From: Saprospiraceae bacterium | Lineage (GTDB): Bacteria; Bacteroidota; Bacteroidia; Chitinophagales; Saprospiraceae | Assembly (NCBI GenBank): GCA_028280415.1 | Contig: JANQLV010000006.1 | Coordinates: 62,001-126,000 of the forward strand | Direction: 5' to 3' | DNA: 64,000 nucleotides | Shown here: positions 9,503 through 18,672 of the stretch, piece after piece | Position numbering within the stretch: position 1 is the first letter of the stretch | Layout of the letters: each line of letters starts with the position of its first letter | The notes under the pieces: generated by a model | Databases searched by the model: none | Told to the model about the DNA's origin: nothing | What the model saw: the letters and a program-made list of their open reading frames with translations, nothing else | Program-made: the position numbers and the translations under genes

Positions 9503-10759
9503 TCAGCTCCTGTTTTTCTTTTTACGGAGTTGTTCGATTTCCTTAATCAGGGTCTGTTTTTCTGTTTTTGATTTTGTCAGTTCTATTGCCAGGGTATAAT
9601 GCTGAATAGCTTTGTCCATGTCCTCTTCTGAGTACAAATATCCCAAAAGTTCGTGATAGTAATTGATCTCAAGCAGCTTAAGTTTTTCAGCTTCTGAAAT
9701 AGCTTTTTTGTATCCATACACTTTGGAAAAAGCAAATATCCTGTTCAATGCGGTTATTGGCGAATATTCAATGAGAATAAGCTGATTGTACAAATGTAAA
9801 ATATGTTCCCATTTGCTTTCACCGGTAGGCGTCGTATGCCAATAGGCAATACTTGCTTCTAAGTGATATTTCGAGATTTTATTTCCATTACAAGCTTTGA
9901 TCAAAAAGTAGTTCCCTTTTTCAATCAGTGATTTGTCCCACAGTTTTTTATCCTGTTCATCATATTTTATAGCTTCTCCTTTATGATTCGTTCTTGATTC
10001 CAGTCGCGAGCTTTGAAAACACATTAATGCCAATAGAGCATTTGTCTGTGGCATATCTGTTAATTCGTTTTTAGTTAAAATCAAAGCTAATCGAATCGCT
10101 TCCAGACAAAGTTCTTTTCGGATGAGTTGGTTATTTGTTTTGGAAAAGTAGCCTTCATTAAATAGTAAATAGATACTTTTTAAAACAGTATCCAGTCTTG
10201 ATTGAATTTCTTTTTGATCAAGTGTTTTGATTAGAAAATTGCTGTTCCTGAGATTGGCTCTTCCCCGAAGCAGTCGTTTTTTGATCCTTTCCCTATTGGT
10301 CAAAAAGGCATTAGCAATTTCTGCCAGGCTAAAACCGCAGAGAATTTGCAGAATCAGACAAATTTGATATTCGGTCGGGTTTTGAGAATTGCAGACCGCA
10401 AAAATCATGGATAACTCGCTGTCTTTAATAATATCCTCATCAAAGTCAATGTCGATTTGTGCTGCTTTTTTGTTCAGTTTTAAGGAAGGCTTGATTTTAT
10501 TTTCAAACAGTTTGATATGCTTGAAATAATCTTTGGTTTTGTTTTTAGCTACAGTATAAAGCCAGGCCGTGGGGTTTTCCGGAATGCCTTTGATTGCCCA
10601 ATGCTCCGATGCTTTTAAAAAAGTATCACTAACAATATCTTCTGCAATTTCAATATGATCCAAGCCAAAATGACGGCAAAGCACAGCCGTCATTTTAGTA
10701 TATTCCTGCCTAAAGAGATGAGGCAAGAGTTCTTTAGGTGTTCTCTTACTTTTTGACAC
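9503..10759 (-). CDS. ECF42-type RNA polymerase sigma factor with C-terminal TPR extension
   Basis: 418 residues, far longer than a minimal ECF sigma. Sigma region 2 spans roughly residues 12-80 (EIAEDIVSDTFLKASEHW, then AWLYTVAKNKTKDYFK). Region 4 follows (CGFSLAEIANAFLTNRERIKKRLLRGR). The remaining C-terminal half is helical with TPR-like pairs (YHELLGYLYSEEDMDKAIQHY). This architecture, with an adjacent DGPF/YCII protein, defines the ECF42 group, where the extension is needed for activity instead of a classical anti-sigma. The start is GTG and shares one base with the YCII stop (TAGTG), so translation is coupled. Targets are unknown. Confidence 0.88.
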   Translation of the reverse strand: MSKSKRTPKELLPHLFRQEYTKMTAVLCRHFGLDHIEIAEDIVSDTFLKASEHWAIKGIPENPTAWLYTVAKNKTKDYFKHIKLFENKIKPSLKLNKKAAQIDIDFDEDIIKDSELSMIFAVCNSQNPTEYQICLILQILCGFSLAEIANAFLTNRERIKKRLLRGRANLRNSNFLIKTLDQKEIQSRLDTVLKSIYLLFNEGYFSKTNNQLIRKELCLEAIRLALILTKNELTDMPQTNALLALMCFQSSRLESRTNHKGEAIKYDEQDKKLWDKSLIEKGNYFLIKACNGNKISKYHLEASIAYWHTTPTGESKWEHILHLYNQLILIEYSPITALNRIFAFSKVYGYKKAISEAEKLKLLEINYYHELLGYLYSEEDMDKAIQHYTLAIELTKSKTEKQTLIKEIEQLRKKKNRS

Positions 10760-11100
10760 TAATCACGTTTAAGCACTTCACGAACCTCAATATTTCCACC
10801 AATTTTGAAGATAGGGTTGGCTTTAGCCATTTCAATGGCATCATCAATATCCTCTGCCTTTACAATCACATAGCCAACAATAAATTCTTTGATTTCTGTA
10901 TAAGGTCCGTCCGTTATGATATTATTGGGTTTTACAGTTTTTGCACTGGCCGGGCCAGGTAAAAGCGTATTTCCTTTATCAAGCAATTTGTTTTGAGCAG
11001 CAATACCAGCCAGCCAGTTCATTCTTTCTTGTATTTGTTCAGGAGAAGGTTTAAAATCCTCAATATCGTTTATTCGGAAAATTAATGCGTATTCTTTCAT
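10759..11100 (-). CDS. YCII-related (DGPF) protein partnered with ECF42 sigma
   Basis: 113 residues. It contains the family signature ITDGPYTEIKEFIVGY (the DGPF-type motif, here DGPY) and the GNTLLPGPASAKTV segment typical of YCII-like proteins. Such proteins lie next to ECF42 sigma factors across bacteria; their exact role is unresolved. The gene is first in a two-gene unit and is coupled to the sigma gene by a one-base stop/start overlap. Confidence 0.88.
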   Translation of the reverse strand: MKEYALIFRINDIEDFKPSPEQIQERMNWLAGIAAQNKLLDKGNTLLPGPASAKTVKPNNIITDGPYTEIKEFIVGYVIVKAEDIDDAIEMAKANPIFKIGGNIEVREVLKRD

Positions 11101-11225
11101 TTTTTTTAATTTTTATTCAAAAGTTATTTAAAAATAGATAGATGATTTATTGGCAAGTCCTTGAAATCCAATGCGGCAGTTTTATCATGAATTCCAGGCA
11201 ATACAAGTAATTTCACCTTTCATGC

Positions 11226-11828
11226 TTAAATAACTTCTCCATTAAGTATTAGCTCTAATTTTTCATCTGCGATTTTTCTTTTTTCTTCATAAAGAGATCG
11301 ATTTTGGTCCAGTTCAATGAACTCAATATCCTTAAGCCCCAGGAAGTTTAAAAAAGTGCGAATGTAATTTTTTGAAAAATCCATTGGGCTCCCCAAGGCT
11401 ACACCGCCACTGGTGATGACTACAATCGCTCTTTTATTTTCTACCAGCCCCAGAGGATAGCCTTCTTCACTATACCTGAAGGTCTTCCCTACCCTGGCTA
11501 TCAAATCGAAATAAGCTTTTAAACTTGCTGGAATTCCAAAATTATACATCGGAGCTCCTAATACCAAAATATCACTTTCCATAAGTTCATCTACCATCTC
11601 ATCTGATAAGGCTGTAACTTTCAATTGTTCTTCACTTAAGGTACCATGCTGAAAAATAGCCGCTATTAATTTGTCATCCAAGAATGGTAAATTGCTATAG
11701 ACCACATCTCTGTTAATCACCTCCCCTTCCGGATATTTAGCTAATAATTTGAAAACAATATTATCCACCTCTCTTCGGCTAATAGAGGCTTCTTTTTGCC
11801 CACTAGAGTTAATTTTTAATACTTTCAT
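11226..11828 (-). CDS. azoR: FMN-dependent NADH-azoreductase
   Basis: 200 residues, the standard AzoR/AcpD length. The flavodoxin-like fold starts with KVLKINSSGQ. The FMN-binding APMYNFGIPASLKAYFD motif is followed by RVGKTFRY, then the GGVALGSPMDF loop. The enzyme reduces quinones and azo or nitro compounds with NADH in the cytoplasm. It is transcribed divergently from the PKD lipoprotein gene across a 210-base AT-rich spacer. Confidence 0.93.
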   Translation of the reverse strand: MKVLKINSSGQKEASISRREVDNIVFKLLAKYPEGEVINRDVVYSNLPFLDDKLIAAIFQHGTLSEEQLKVTALSDEMVDELMESDILVLGAPMYNFGIPASLKAYFDLIARVGKTFRYSEEGYPLGLVENKRAIVVITSGGVALGSPMDFSKNYIRTFLNFLGLKDIEFIELDQNRSLYEEKRKIADEKLELILNGEVI

Positions 11829-12038
11829 TTTACTAAGTTTTATTATTTACTCTAATGAAGATCGAAATTTGATAATGGGGACAATTTTTATAATTGATAT
11901 TCTTCAAATTGCGAATAACACGCTGTTCTACACCAAAAACTCATTTATTATTTACCTAACAATCATAAAACATGGCTATAATTTTGTAATATCCTAACTA
12001 AAACTTAAATTCAAAATCTAATAAAACCAGTGACACAT

Positions 12039-12479
12039 ATGAAAAATATATTTCTTTTATTCGCCTTGATCTCCCTTACCATCTTTAGCGCCTGTGAAAA
12101 ACAAGGAATGGAAGATGATTTTGTTCCTGCCAATCAAGAGCCGGCATCTTCTGACACAGATTATAAGACCGATAACTTTGATTTCAATGAATCTGTATTA
12201 TACACCGGAAACGCTAATTTTAAAATCAATAATGAAGATAATACAGTATTTGAAAGAGAGGCCTTATCGCTGACCAACAACTCTGTCAAGGCTGTTTCCT
12301 ATCATTGGGATTTTGGTAATGGCGACACCTCAACAGAAGCTATTCCAAATTATAAATACAGGATACACGGCAATTACACCGTCACGCTGACTATTACTGA
12401 TCCCAATGGAGACAAACATCAGGCGAGCCATGAAATTACAGTGCTTTGCCTCTTTGGAGGAGGTCCGCATGATCAATAG
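12039..12479 (+). CDS. PKD-domain lipoprotein
   Basis: 146 residues from the ATG at 12039; a GTG nine bases upstream is in frame but less likely. MKNIFLLFALISLTIFSAC is a lipoprotein signal with the cysteine at residue 19. The second half is one PKD domain: SYHWDFGNGDTSTEAIPNY and GNYTVTLTITDPNGDKH match the WDFGDG...Y...G.YTVTLTV pattern. PKD domains are surface protein or carbohydrate interaction modules. A terminator follows. Confidence 0.85.
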   Translation: MKNIFLLFALISLTIFSACEKQGMEDDFVPANQEPASSDTDYKTDNFDFNESVLYTGNANFKINNEDNTVFEREALSLTNNSVKAVSYHWDFGNGDTSTEAIPNYKYRIHGNYTVTLTITDPNGDKHQASHEITVLCLFGGGPHDQ

Positions 12480-12507
12480 CTAATAAACAATGCACGGATA
12501 TAAAATC

Positions 12508-12546
12508 AAAAAAAGGTGTATCTAAACTTTAGTACACCTTTTTTTG
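12508..12546 (+). terminator. Rho-independent terminator
   Basis: AAAAAAGGTGTA pairs with TACACCTTTTTT across an 11-base loop. It lies between the PKD lipoprotein gene and the convergent membrane glycosyltransferase and can act in both directions. Confidence 0.85.
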
Positions 12547-12602
12547 TATGCTCTCTCAAGACTACTACATCCAACTCAGTTCCCTTCTACCCTCTATCTT
12601 TT

Positions 12603-14111
12603 TTAATTATACCCGATCCAATTTCCCTCATTGTCAAATTTCCACTCCTCAGGAGGAGCATCTAACTGCAGTAGTATTATATGCATTGAGCTATGGATAA
12701 CTTTTGCTTCTGCCGGTTCCTGTATATTGCTGAGCATATAGTTGTACTTTTGGGCATCTTCATTGGTATTGCTTTGTAAGCTCATGGCACCTTCAGTTGG
12801 GTTCATAATCAAAATGCGGTCGTATTTATCAAAATCCTTAATATTAAAAGAGGTGATAAGGCAGGATTTTGTGTTGAGAAACCAATTTGAAACATGTTCT
12901 GCACCGTTTCTCGTTATGATCAAGTCTTTTTCATTAAAATCATTTTTTTGCTTCATGTCCATCAAATCGCGGTAAATCAGCTCTTTGTTTCTATTATGAA
13001 AAAACAAACTCGTAATATCTCCAACTGCGATTAAAACGGTCCCGAATAGCGCCAGTCCAATCAATACCCTTTTCCATATTACTCGCTGTACGGTGTTTTG
13101 CAAAGTAAAAGCCAAAATAAAAATTAAAGGCAAGGTCAAATAATTGACAAACCTTGCCATGAGTAATGGCTCATAGATGGGTAATAACAAAAGGTAACAG
13201 AATATTATGTTGCAAAGCCAGAATGTACTGTTTTCAAAACTAAGCACCACTTTAGATTTTTTATAACCATAATATAGCCATGCAACAAAGCCCAAAGGAA
13301 CCAGGAGCATGAAAATAGAAGTGAATTTGTCAGAATTGCTTGATGAAAAAATCAAACCCAAACTGGAACTGTCGAATATTCGGTATATATAACTGATTAT
13401 TCTTTCAAACCTTTGAGCATCTAAAAAGTAAAAGGTCATTAAAGAGATAGCTAGTCCCGCCATTAAACTCAATCCAATCCAAAAGGTCCATGATCTCCTT
13501 TTATGTATCCACAAGGATATCAGGAATGCACATAAATACAAAAGAGCCACCGCTGTGGTCCCATAATGGCTAAGTACAATTAAGATAAAAACAAGGATTA
13601 ATACAATGATACGTCTGACATTCAAGTGCTTAAGTGCAAGTCTGGATTGTTGCATTAAGATAGCTAAGAGCAACAATCCCAATATGTTTTTCTGAAGAAA
13701 CTCCGGCAGGTGAACCAGGCTCAAGGGATAGAATGCACTTATAAATAATAATGCCCAAATCCACTTGGGAAAGTCTGTTTCTTTATAAATGCTTTTAAAA
13801 ACAGCATAAAGGGGAATCGGGATGAGAGAAGGTATCAAACACATCCAAAACCTTGTTGCATTTACAATTGCAACAGGGGTCTCAAGGCCGATCCATGTTA
13901 GCATTTTGGCAGTTAATGCATATACATAAAATAACAAGGGCATATCCGGAAAAGACAATCTCCCACTTTCCAGTAGCTCCTGGGTTTGTACATAGAAGTA
14001 ATACGTGTGATTAAACCAGCCTACAAATTCCGGTCTTCCTAGCCAAATAAGGGAAACCCGAACCATAAATGCGACTAAAACCAATAGTAATATTAGAGTA
14101 TTTTTGCTCAT
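12603..14111 (-). CDS. Polytopic GT-C type membrane glycosyltransferase (ArnT/PMT-like)
   Basis: 502 residues with about eleven predicted membrane segments beginning at residue 6. The first periplasmic loop after helix 1 has acidic and aromatic residues (WLGRPEFVGWFNHTYYFY), the position where GT-C enzymes bind lipid-linked sugar. The C-terminal 100 residues are soluble. The overall shape fits undecaprenyl- or dolichyl-phosphate-sugar dependent transferases. Donor and acceptor are unknown, and it is not in a glycan locus. O-antigen-ligase-like or uncharacterised membrane protein families are alternatives. Confidence 0.65.
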   Translation of the reverse strand: MSKNTLILLLVLVAFMVRVSLIWLGRPEFVGWFNHTYYFYVQTQELLESGRLSFPDMPLLFYVYALTAKMLTWIGLETPVAIVNATRFWMCLIPSLIPIPLYAVFKSIYKETDFPKWIWALLFISAFYPLSLVHLPEFLQKNILGLLLLAILMQQSRLALKHLNVRRIIVLILVFILIVLSHYGTTAVALLYLCAFLISLWIHKRRSWTFWIGLSLMAGLAISLMTFYFLDAQRFERIISYIYRIFDSSSLGLIFSSSNSDKFTSIFMLLVPLGFVAWLYYGYKKSKVVLSFENSTFWLCNIIFCYLLLLPIYEPLLMARFVNYLTLPLIFILAFTLQNTVQRVIWKRVLIGLALFGTVLIAVGDITSLFFHNRNKELIYRDLMDMKQKNDFNEKDLIITRNGAEHVSNWFLNTKSCLITSFNIKDFDKYDRILIMNPTEGAMSLQSNTNEDAQKYNYMLSNIQEPAEAKVIHSSMHIILLQLDAPPEEWKFDNEGNWIGYN

Positions 14112-14244
14112 ATTTTAACTTTACAAGGTGCAAGGTTCTTCTATAAATCTAGTAGGAAGTGAAAGGAGACTAATGCGGTTTTACATTTTATTGTCGACCC
14201 TTTTTAAATAATGCAGCTTTTGTCTTGTTTGATTTTTTATTCAT

Positions 14245-14388
14245 TTATGAAGCATTAACTGCTTCTACATCCTGATTATACAATAACTCTTTCTTAGCAA
14301 ATAAACGTTCGGCTTTAAGACCACGTCTTTTGCCTAATAAGATGAGACCAAACAGACCAGTTGCAGAACAAAGGCTCAAATACCACAT
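14245..14388 (-). CDS. Possible 47-residue single-span membrane protein or C-terminal remnant
   Basis: ATG to TAA frame with one membrane helix (CSATGLFGLILLG) followed by a basic KRRGLK stop-transfer segment and a charged helix. It looks coding in composition but has no recognised family. It may be the C-terminal anchor of a decayed larger gene, since a stop lies shortly upstream of the ATG. Confidence 0.3.
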   Translation of the reverse strand: MWYLSLCSATGLFGLILLGKRRGLKAERLFAKKELLYNQDVEAVNAS

Positions 14389-14856
14389 TTGGCTTTAAAT
14401 AGACATGCGTTTCTTTCATTTTTCCGTTTTGAGAACCATACTTTATATAAATAATAAACATGGTTCTATTTTTTAATGGTTGATAAGGCTTGAAGCATAT
14501 GAGTAGTAGCGGATTTATCCTTTCTGAACCCCTTTGAGTTTAGTAATGATCTTTTTGCCAAGCTGTCCTTAGAGCTTGCCTAAAGTTTTAGAATCTTGCG
14601 AATTGAGTAAGTTTTATTCCGAATAAGGCATTTTTCACAGTAGGATGTGAGCAATCGACGAAAAAAGATAATACTTCGCCCATTTGTCACCATCACAATA
14701 TAATAAAGAATGACCAGACCTGGGTACAGTAAGCAGCATCATAAATGTTAAAAATGGAATTCTCCGTTTGTGCCTGATAAGCATCATAAAGTAGAGGTAG
14801 TACTTTATGAAAAAGTCCAAAGAGCTTTTTTGGTAATTTCATGCATCGCGCTTGGC
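14389..14856. other. Intergenic remnant region
   Basis: No convincing gene. A frame of 61 codons at 14635-14820 has no protein-like signature. At 14499-14517 a 19-base string (TATGAGTAGTAGCGGATTT) is shared exactly with the attC-like element at 32973-33054, so this may hold a degenerate copy of that element. Confidence 0.4.
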
Positions 14857-16227
14857 TTATTTAGCGACAGGGTTTTGTTCATTTAACTTGTCAAATGCGA
14901 TTGCTTTTCCTTTTTCATGCTCAAAAAATGCTCCATTATCATACACCAGATTTCCATTGACAAATGTTTGTTTGACCTTTGTTTGAAAGCTTGTTCCTTC
15001 CAGTGGCGACCAGGCACATTTATATAAAATATTATCTTTAGTGACGGTCCACTGGCTATTCAAATCCACCAGGGTCAAATCTGCGAAATAGCCTTCCCGG
15101 ATAAATCCCCTGCCTTTCATACGATAGAGGATGGCAGGATTATGACACATTTTTTCGACTATTTTTTCTAGCGAAATGAGTCCCTGTTTATAAAACTCTA
15201 ACATGCAATTGAGCGAGTGCTGAACCATGGGCGCTCCCGACATAGATTGAAAATAGGGCCTTTGCTTTTCTTCCAAAGCATGTGGTGCATGGTCGGTGGT
15301 TATAATATCGATTCTATCATCAAGAACTGCTTTTAACAAACCCTGCTTGTCCTGTTCCGTTTTTATAGCCGGATTCCATTTAATAAGCACTCCTAATCGC
15401 TCGTAGTCCTTATCGGAAAACCATAGATGATGTACCGAGACTTCCGTAGTTATCCTTTTCTCCTGTAGAGGAACATCATTCTGAAAAAGAGGGGTTTCTG
15501 CCTCCGTTGTTAAATGAAGAATATGTAGACGGGCATTGTGTTTTTTGGCTAAATTAATGGCACGTTTTGTTGCTTCGTAACAGGCTTGGGTACTTCTAAT
15601 AATTGGATGAAATTTTACCGGTACATTGTCGCCATATTTTTCCCTAAAAGCCGTTTCATTTGCTTCTACTATCTCTTCTTTTTCGGAATGAATAGCGATA
15701 ATGGATTTGCAGTTTGCAAATAATTTTTCCATCGTCTCCGGATTGTCGGCAAGTAAATTTCCCTTTTTCGTAAAGTACAATCCATCATCAGAAACACCAA
15801 TAAACTGGCTGGTATCTGTTTTTATTACATCATCAATATTATCTCCATTTACACCGAGGAAGAAAGCATAATTGGCCAAAGACTTTTTTGAAGCAATCTC
15901 ATACTTTTCCTCTAAACGTTCAACGGTCAAAACATTCGGAACCGTATTGGGCATATCAATAAAGGAAGTCACCCCGCCTGCTACAGCAGCCTTGCTTTCG
16001 GTATACAAATCACCTTTGTGGGTCAGTCCCGGGTCCCTGAAGTGAACCTGCCCGTCAATGATACCGGGGAACAGGTGTTTCCCCGTTCCGTCAATTACTT
16101 TTTGATTGGGCGCACTGTCAATTTTCCCAATTTGCTGAATAAGTCCATCTGATAACAATACATCTGCGACAAATGACTTGCCTTCATTTACGATGGTCGA
16201 ATTTTTGATTAAAATGCTTTGATTCAT
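14857..16227 (-). CDS. pyrC: Dihydroorotase
   Basis: 456 residues, class I dihydroorotase, the third step of pyrimidine synthesis (carbamoyl-aspartate to dihydroorotate). Zinc-site motifs are in order: PGIIDGQVHFRDPG (His62, Arg64), DMPNTVPN, HSEKEE, the HILHLTT strand and TTDHAPHALEEK. These separate it from allantoinase and hydantoinase with good probability. It stands alone on the minus strand behind a leader of about 180 nucleotides with two hairpins, which may control its expression. Confidence 0.92.
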   Translation of the reverse strand: MNQSILIKNSTIVNEGKSFVADVLLSDGLIQQIGKIDSAPNQKVIDGTGKHLFPGIIDGQVHFRDPGLTHKGDLYTESKAAVAGGVTSFIDMPNTVPNVLTVERLEEKYEIASKKSLANYAFFLGVNGDNIDDVIKTDTSQFIGVSDDGLYFTKKGNLLADNPETMEKLFANCKSIIAIHSEKEEIVEANETAFREKYGDNVPVKFHPIIRSTQACYEATKRAINLAKKHNARLHILHLTTEAETPLFQNDVPLQEKRITTEVSVHHLWFSDKDYERLGVLIKWNPAIKTEQDKQGLLKAVLDDRIDIITTDHAPHALEEKQRPYFQSMSGAPMVQHSLNCMLEFYKQGLISLEKIVEKMCHNPAILYRMKGRGFIREGYFADLTLVDLNSQWTVTKDNILYKCAWSPLEGTSFQTKVKQTFVNGNLVYDNGAFFEHEKGKAIAFDKLNEQNPVAK

Positions 16228-16425
16228 TGATTATATTCTATCCTTTTATATTGCCTCTAACGGTCTCTGCGATAGCCGTTTTTAGAGGCTTAAGTTATAT
16301 GATTTTCTGTTCATCCACTGACTTTAGCAAGTCTGAGCAGGTTCGGACCTAGTTGAACCTGCCGTAATTGTGCTTATGCATAGGTGGCCTTTTCTTTCGC
16401 TTCTTTAATTCTTCACAAATATAAT
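16228..16425 (-). promoter_or_regulatory. Structured leader and probable promoter of pyrC
   Basis: On the minus strand a Bacteroidota -7 box TATATTTG (TAnnTTTG) lies at 16416-16423; no clear -33 TTG is seen. The transcript would have a leader of about 180 bases. It contains a perfect 8-bp hairpin (GCAGGTTC/GAACCTGC, 16337-16362) and a second hairpin just upstream of the start region (GCCTCTAA...CCGTTAGAGGC, 16253-16289). A CCAC/GTGG pair could close a larger domain. No known riboswitch matched. Confidence 0.4.
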
Positions 16426-16591
16426 TAGTCTTTTGTATTCTTCCTCTAAATATTCCTTTTTACAGCGCATTTCTATCCAGGAATTCGTAGCTGTCGGGAT
16501 TTCACCAGAAGCTATTGGAATCCTATAATAGCGAATAAGGTCAATAGCTCTCTCACATTAAGGCATATAGCATTAGCAGTTTCGATAGAAG

Positions 16592-17173
16592 CTAAAAGAA
16601 TTTTTGAATACCGATTGAAGGAATGATGGTTTTTCCAACATTAGTATCATCAGGATGACTGATATTTTTCATTTCAAGATATTGAAAGATCAATTCTATG
16701 TTCCATCCATTATTGATCTCATAATCTACTCCCGGACCGAAGGCATAATTAAACATAATACCATTTAACTCATTCAATGATTCATTAAGATCATTAAATT
16801 TAGAAGTATACCAAAGATAACCAAAACCAAGATTGGCATCTACAAAAAAACTCCATCGATTTCGATTCAAATATCTACGATAATAAATATTGGAACCCAG
16901 GGAATGTAAACGCTGAACTTTATCAAATCCGGAGTCTACAAGTCCAAAAAATGGTCGTACCCCCAGGACATTGTTGTTTTGAATAAACCAGCCCAAATTA
17001 CCATATAAAGCGATGCCATTAAATCCACCGCTATTTCCTGCACCATTATTTAGATATATAATAGGTAAACCGGTGATTCCCATTTGTTTGGAAACAGGAG
17101 TTATTTGCTCTTGAGCATTGATGGATGTTGAAAAGAAAAAAAGAAGGGAAAAAAGGATAGAGAAAATTTTCAT
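16592..17173 (-). CDS. Outer membrane beta-barrel protein
   Basis: 193 residues. A signal peptide (residues 1-20, ending INA) precedes alternating amphipathic strands typical of a small porin-like barrel of the OmpA/opacity type. Strand-like segments include GIALYGNLGWFIQ, YYRRYLNRNRWSFFVDANLGFGYL and WNIELIFQYLEM. The last residue is phenylalanine (IQKFF), as expected for BAM-assembled barrels. The cellular role is unknown. Confidence 0.78.
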   Translation of the reverse strand: MKIFSILFSLLFFFSTSINAQEQITPVSKQMGITGLPIIYLNNGAGNSGGFNGIALYGNLGWFIQNNNVLGVRPFFGLVDSGFDKVQRLHSLGSNIYYRRYLNRNRWSFFVDANLGFGYLWYTSKFNDLNESLNELNGIMFNYAFGPGVDYEINNGWNIELIFQYLEMKNISHPDDTNVGKTIIPSIGIQKFF

Positions 17174-17385
17174 AACTAATATTTTTCAGTTGAATTGAAA
17201 CGAATTAAGTATCTGTACAGATAAAATGACCTCGAACAATTGAAGAACAATTTTCATTAACACTATAACACCATGTATTCATAGATTGTTGTTCTTAAGA
17301 AGAGATCACAAAGAAATCCGATACGCCATTCGAAAAATCAGGTATCTCTTATTTTGATAAAACCCTTCTTCCAGAGATGTCAATA

Positions 17386-17446
17386 CCCTAACCCTCTATG
17401 CAGACGACGTGGCGACAAGTACGTTCTACACTTCGTTCAACGACGG
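17386..17446 (-). repeat. attC-like inverted repeat (family copy G)
   Basis: Read on the minus strand it gives GAACGAAGTGTAGAACG, a central loop, then CGTCGTCTGCAT and GTTAGGG. It aligns with the attC candidate at 43730-43795 in both arms. The outer boxes (GTTGAAC and GTTAGGG) deviate from the RYYYAAC/GTTRRRY consensus by one base each. It lies in a 586-base gene-free stretch between the barrel protein and the oxygenase. Confidence 0.5.
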
Positions 17447-17759
17447 ATTCTTTTTGGATAAACTGCTCTCATAAGACATTAATTCTAAAAGGGCCTATTC
17501 TTTTTTTAAGCAAAAGAACTGCTTTTTGTGCAGCGATTTTTAAAGTTACAGGATTCTATATTTAGGAATTAGTAAGTATAAATACTTAGAGATGCTGTAT
17601 TAACATCTCTATGATTTTGCTATATTATTTAAGCTTTACTAATTGCTTTTTCTAGTTGATTGTTAAGAAAATAGTTCTCACCCCAAAACATAAAATAATT
17701 AAACCTATTAGTTTTCTTAAGCTTCTCTGGCTTAAGCCGAAATATTTATCTTGTTTTTT

Positions 17760-18602
17760 ATGACTTCAACAAATTTCTTAACGAAATCAGAAAAGGAACT
17801 TATCGAATTAGGAACAGAACTACATGACACTTATATAAGTAACGCTCCATTTCCAAATATTAGTTTTGATAATTTCTTTATAGAGAAAGAACTACGAAAG
17901 ATTCTTACGGAATTTCCGAATTTAGGTCAAAACAAAGACGATATATATTATTCAAACCCAAATGAAGTCAAATATGCATCTAAAGGAATATTCCGTTTTG
18001 GTCCCAAAACCAGATCATTTGTATCTTACTTAAATTCACAACCATTTCTTGAATTTTTGCAAAACTTAACAGGGATAAAAGAGACACTAATTCCTGACCC
18101 TTATTTTCAAGGAGGTGGTTTTCACGAGATAAAACGTGGAGGATATTTAAAGTTACATGTTGACTTTCACAAACATAAACTATTAAAACTGGACAGGAGA
18201 ATAAATGTATTAATTTATTTAAATGAAAACTGGAAAGAAGAATATGGAGGACATTTTGAATTATGGCAAAAAGATAAAAGTAAATGTGTAACTAAAATAT
18301 TACCTTTATTTAACAGGCTCGTGATTTTTTCAACAACTGATGATTCCTGGCATGGACATCCGGATCCCTTAAATTGCCCAGAAGATAGAAGTCGAAAATC
18401 TTTAGCTCTATATTATTATACTTGTGGCAGGGACGAAGCTGAAATTAAGCCTATAAGTAAAAATCGAATTACGACAACCTTTTTCAGTCGAGATAAGCAA
18501 GATAGTGTAAAAATGAAAGTATATAACAATCTTGTTAATTTTGCTAATAATTGGTTTCCTCCGGTTCTAATTGCAATGATTAAAAAAAATCGAAAGGAAT
18601 GA
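17760..18602 (+). CDS. 2OG-Fe(II) oxygenase (prolyl 4-hydroxylase-like)
   Basis: About 280 residues from ATG at 17760; an in-frame TTG three codons upstream is less likely. The double-stranded beta-helix iron site is visible: His133-x-Asp135 (LHVDFH), then distal His198 or His200 in WHGHPDP, with the 2-oxoglutarate-binding Arg in SRKSLALYYYT. Family members hydroxylate proline or small molecules using iron, oxygen and 2-oxoglutarate. No partner gene is adjacent. Family is clear; substrate is unknown. Confidence 0.88.
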   Translation: MTSTNFLTKSEKELIELGTELHDTYISNAPFPNISFDNFFIEKELRKILTEFPNLGQNKDDIYYSNPNEVKYASKGIFRFGPKTRSFVSYLNSQPFLEFLQNLTGIKETLIPDPYFQGGGFHEIKRGGYLKLHVDFHKHKLLKLDRRINVLIYLNENWKEEYGGHFELWQKDKSKCVTKILPLFNRLVIFSTTDDSWHGHPDPLNCPEDRSRKSLALYYYTCGRDEAEIKPISKNRITTTFFSRDKQDSVKMKVYNNLVNFANNWFPPVLIAMIKKNRKE

Positions 18603-18615
18603 TATTCCTTTCTGT
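18592..18615 (+). terminator. Short hairpin overlapping the oxygenase stop
   Basis: A perfect 9-bp stem GAAAGGAAT/ATTCCTTTC with a three-base loop overlaps the last codons and the stop. No strong T run follows, so termination is only probable. Confidence 0.4.
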
Positions 18616-18619
18616 CGCT

Positions 18620-18672
18620 GAATGTTCCCTGCAAACGACCTAGTCGGGTTTAGTGTCTATGTATGTTTGAAC
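18620..18672 (-). repeat. Degenerate attC-like inverted repeat (family copy L)
   Basis: On the minus strand it reads AAACATACATAGACACTAA, then CCTA, TCG and TGC blocks. These match copy F (55273-55339) at AACATACATAG and the spacing of the right arm. Outer boxes are lost. Confidence 0.35.

Noticed and set aside
14635..14820. Minus-strand frame of 61 codons
   Set aside because: No start context, no family signature, and it lies in a decayed intergenic region.
16300..16425. Possible SRP RNA or guanidine (ykkC) riboswitch because of AGGTCCG
   Set aside because: The GGAA tetraloop and AGCAGC of SRP RNA are absent, as are the other conserved blocks of ykkC RNAs. Kept only as an unassigned leader.
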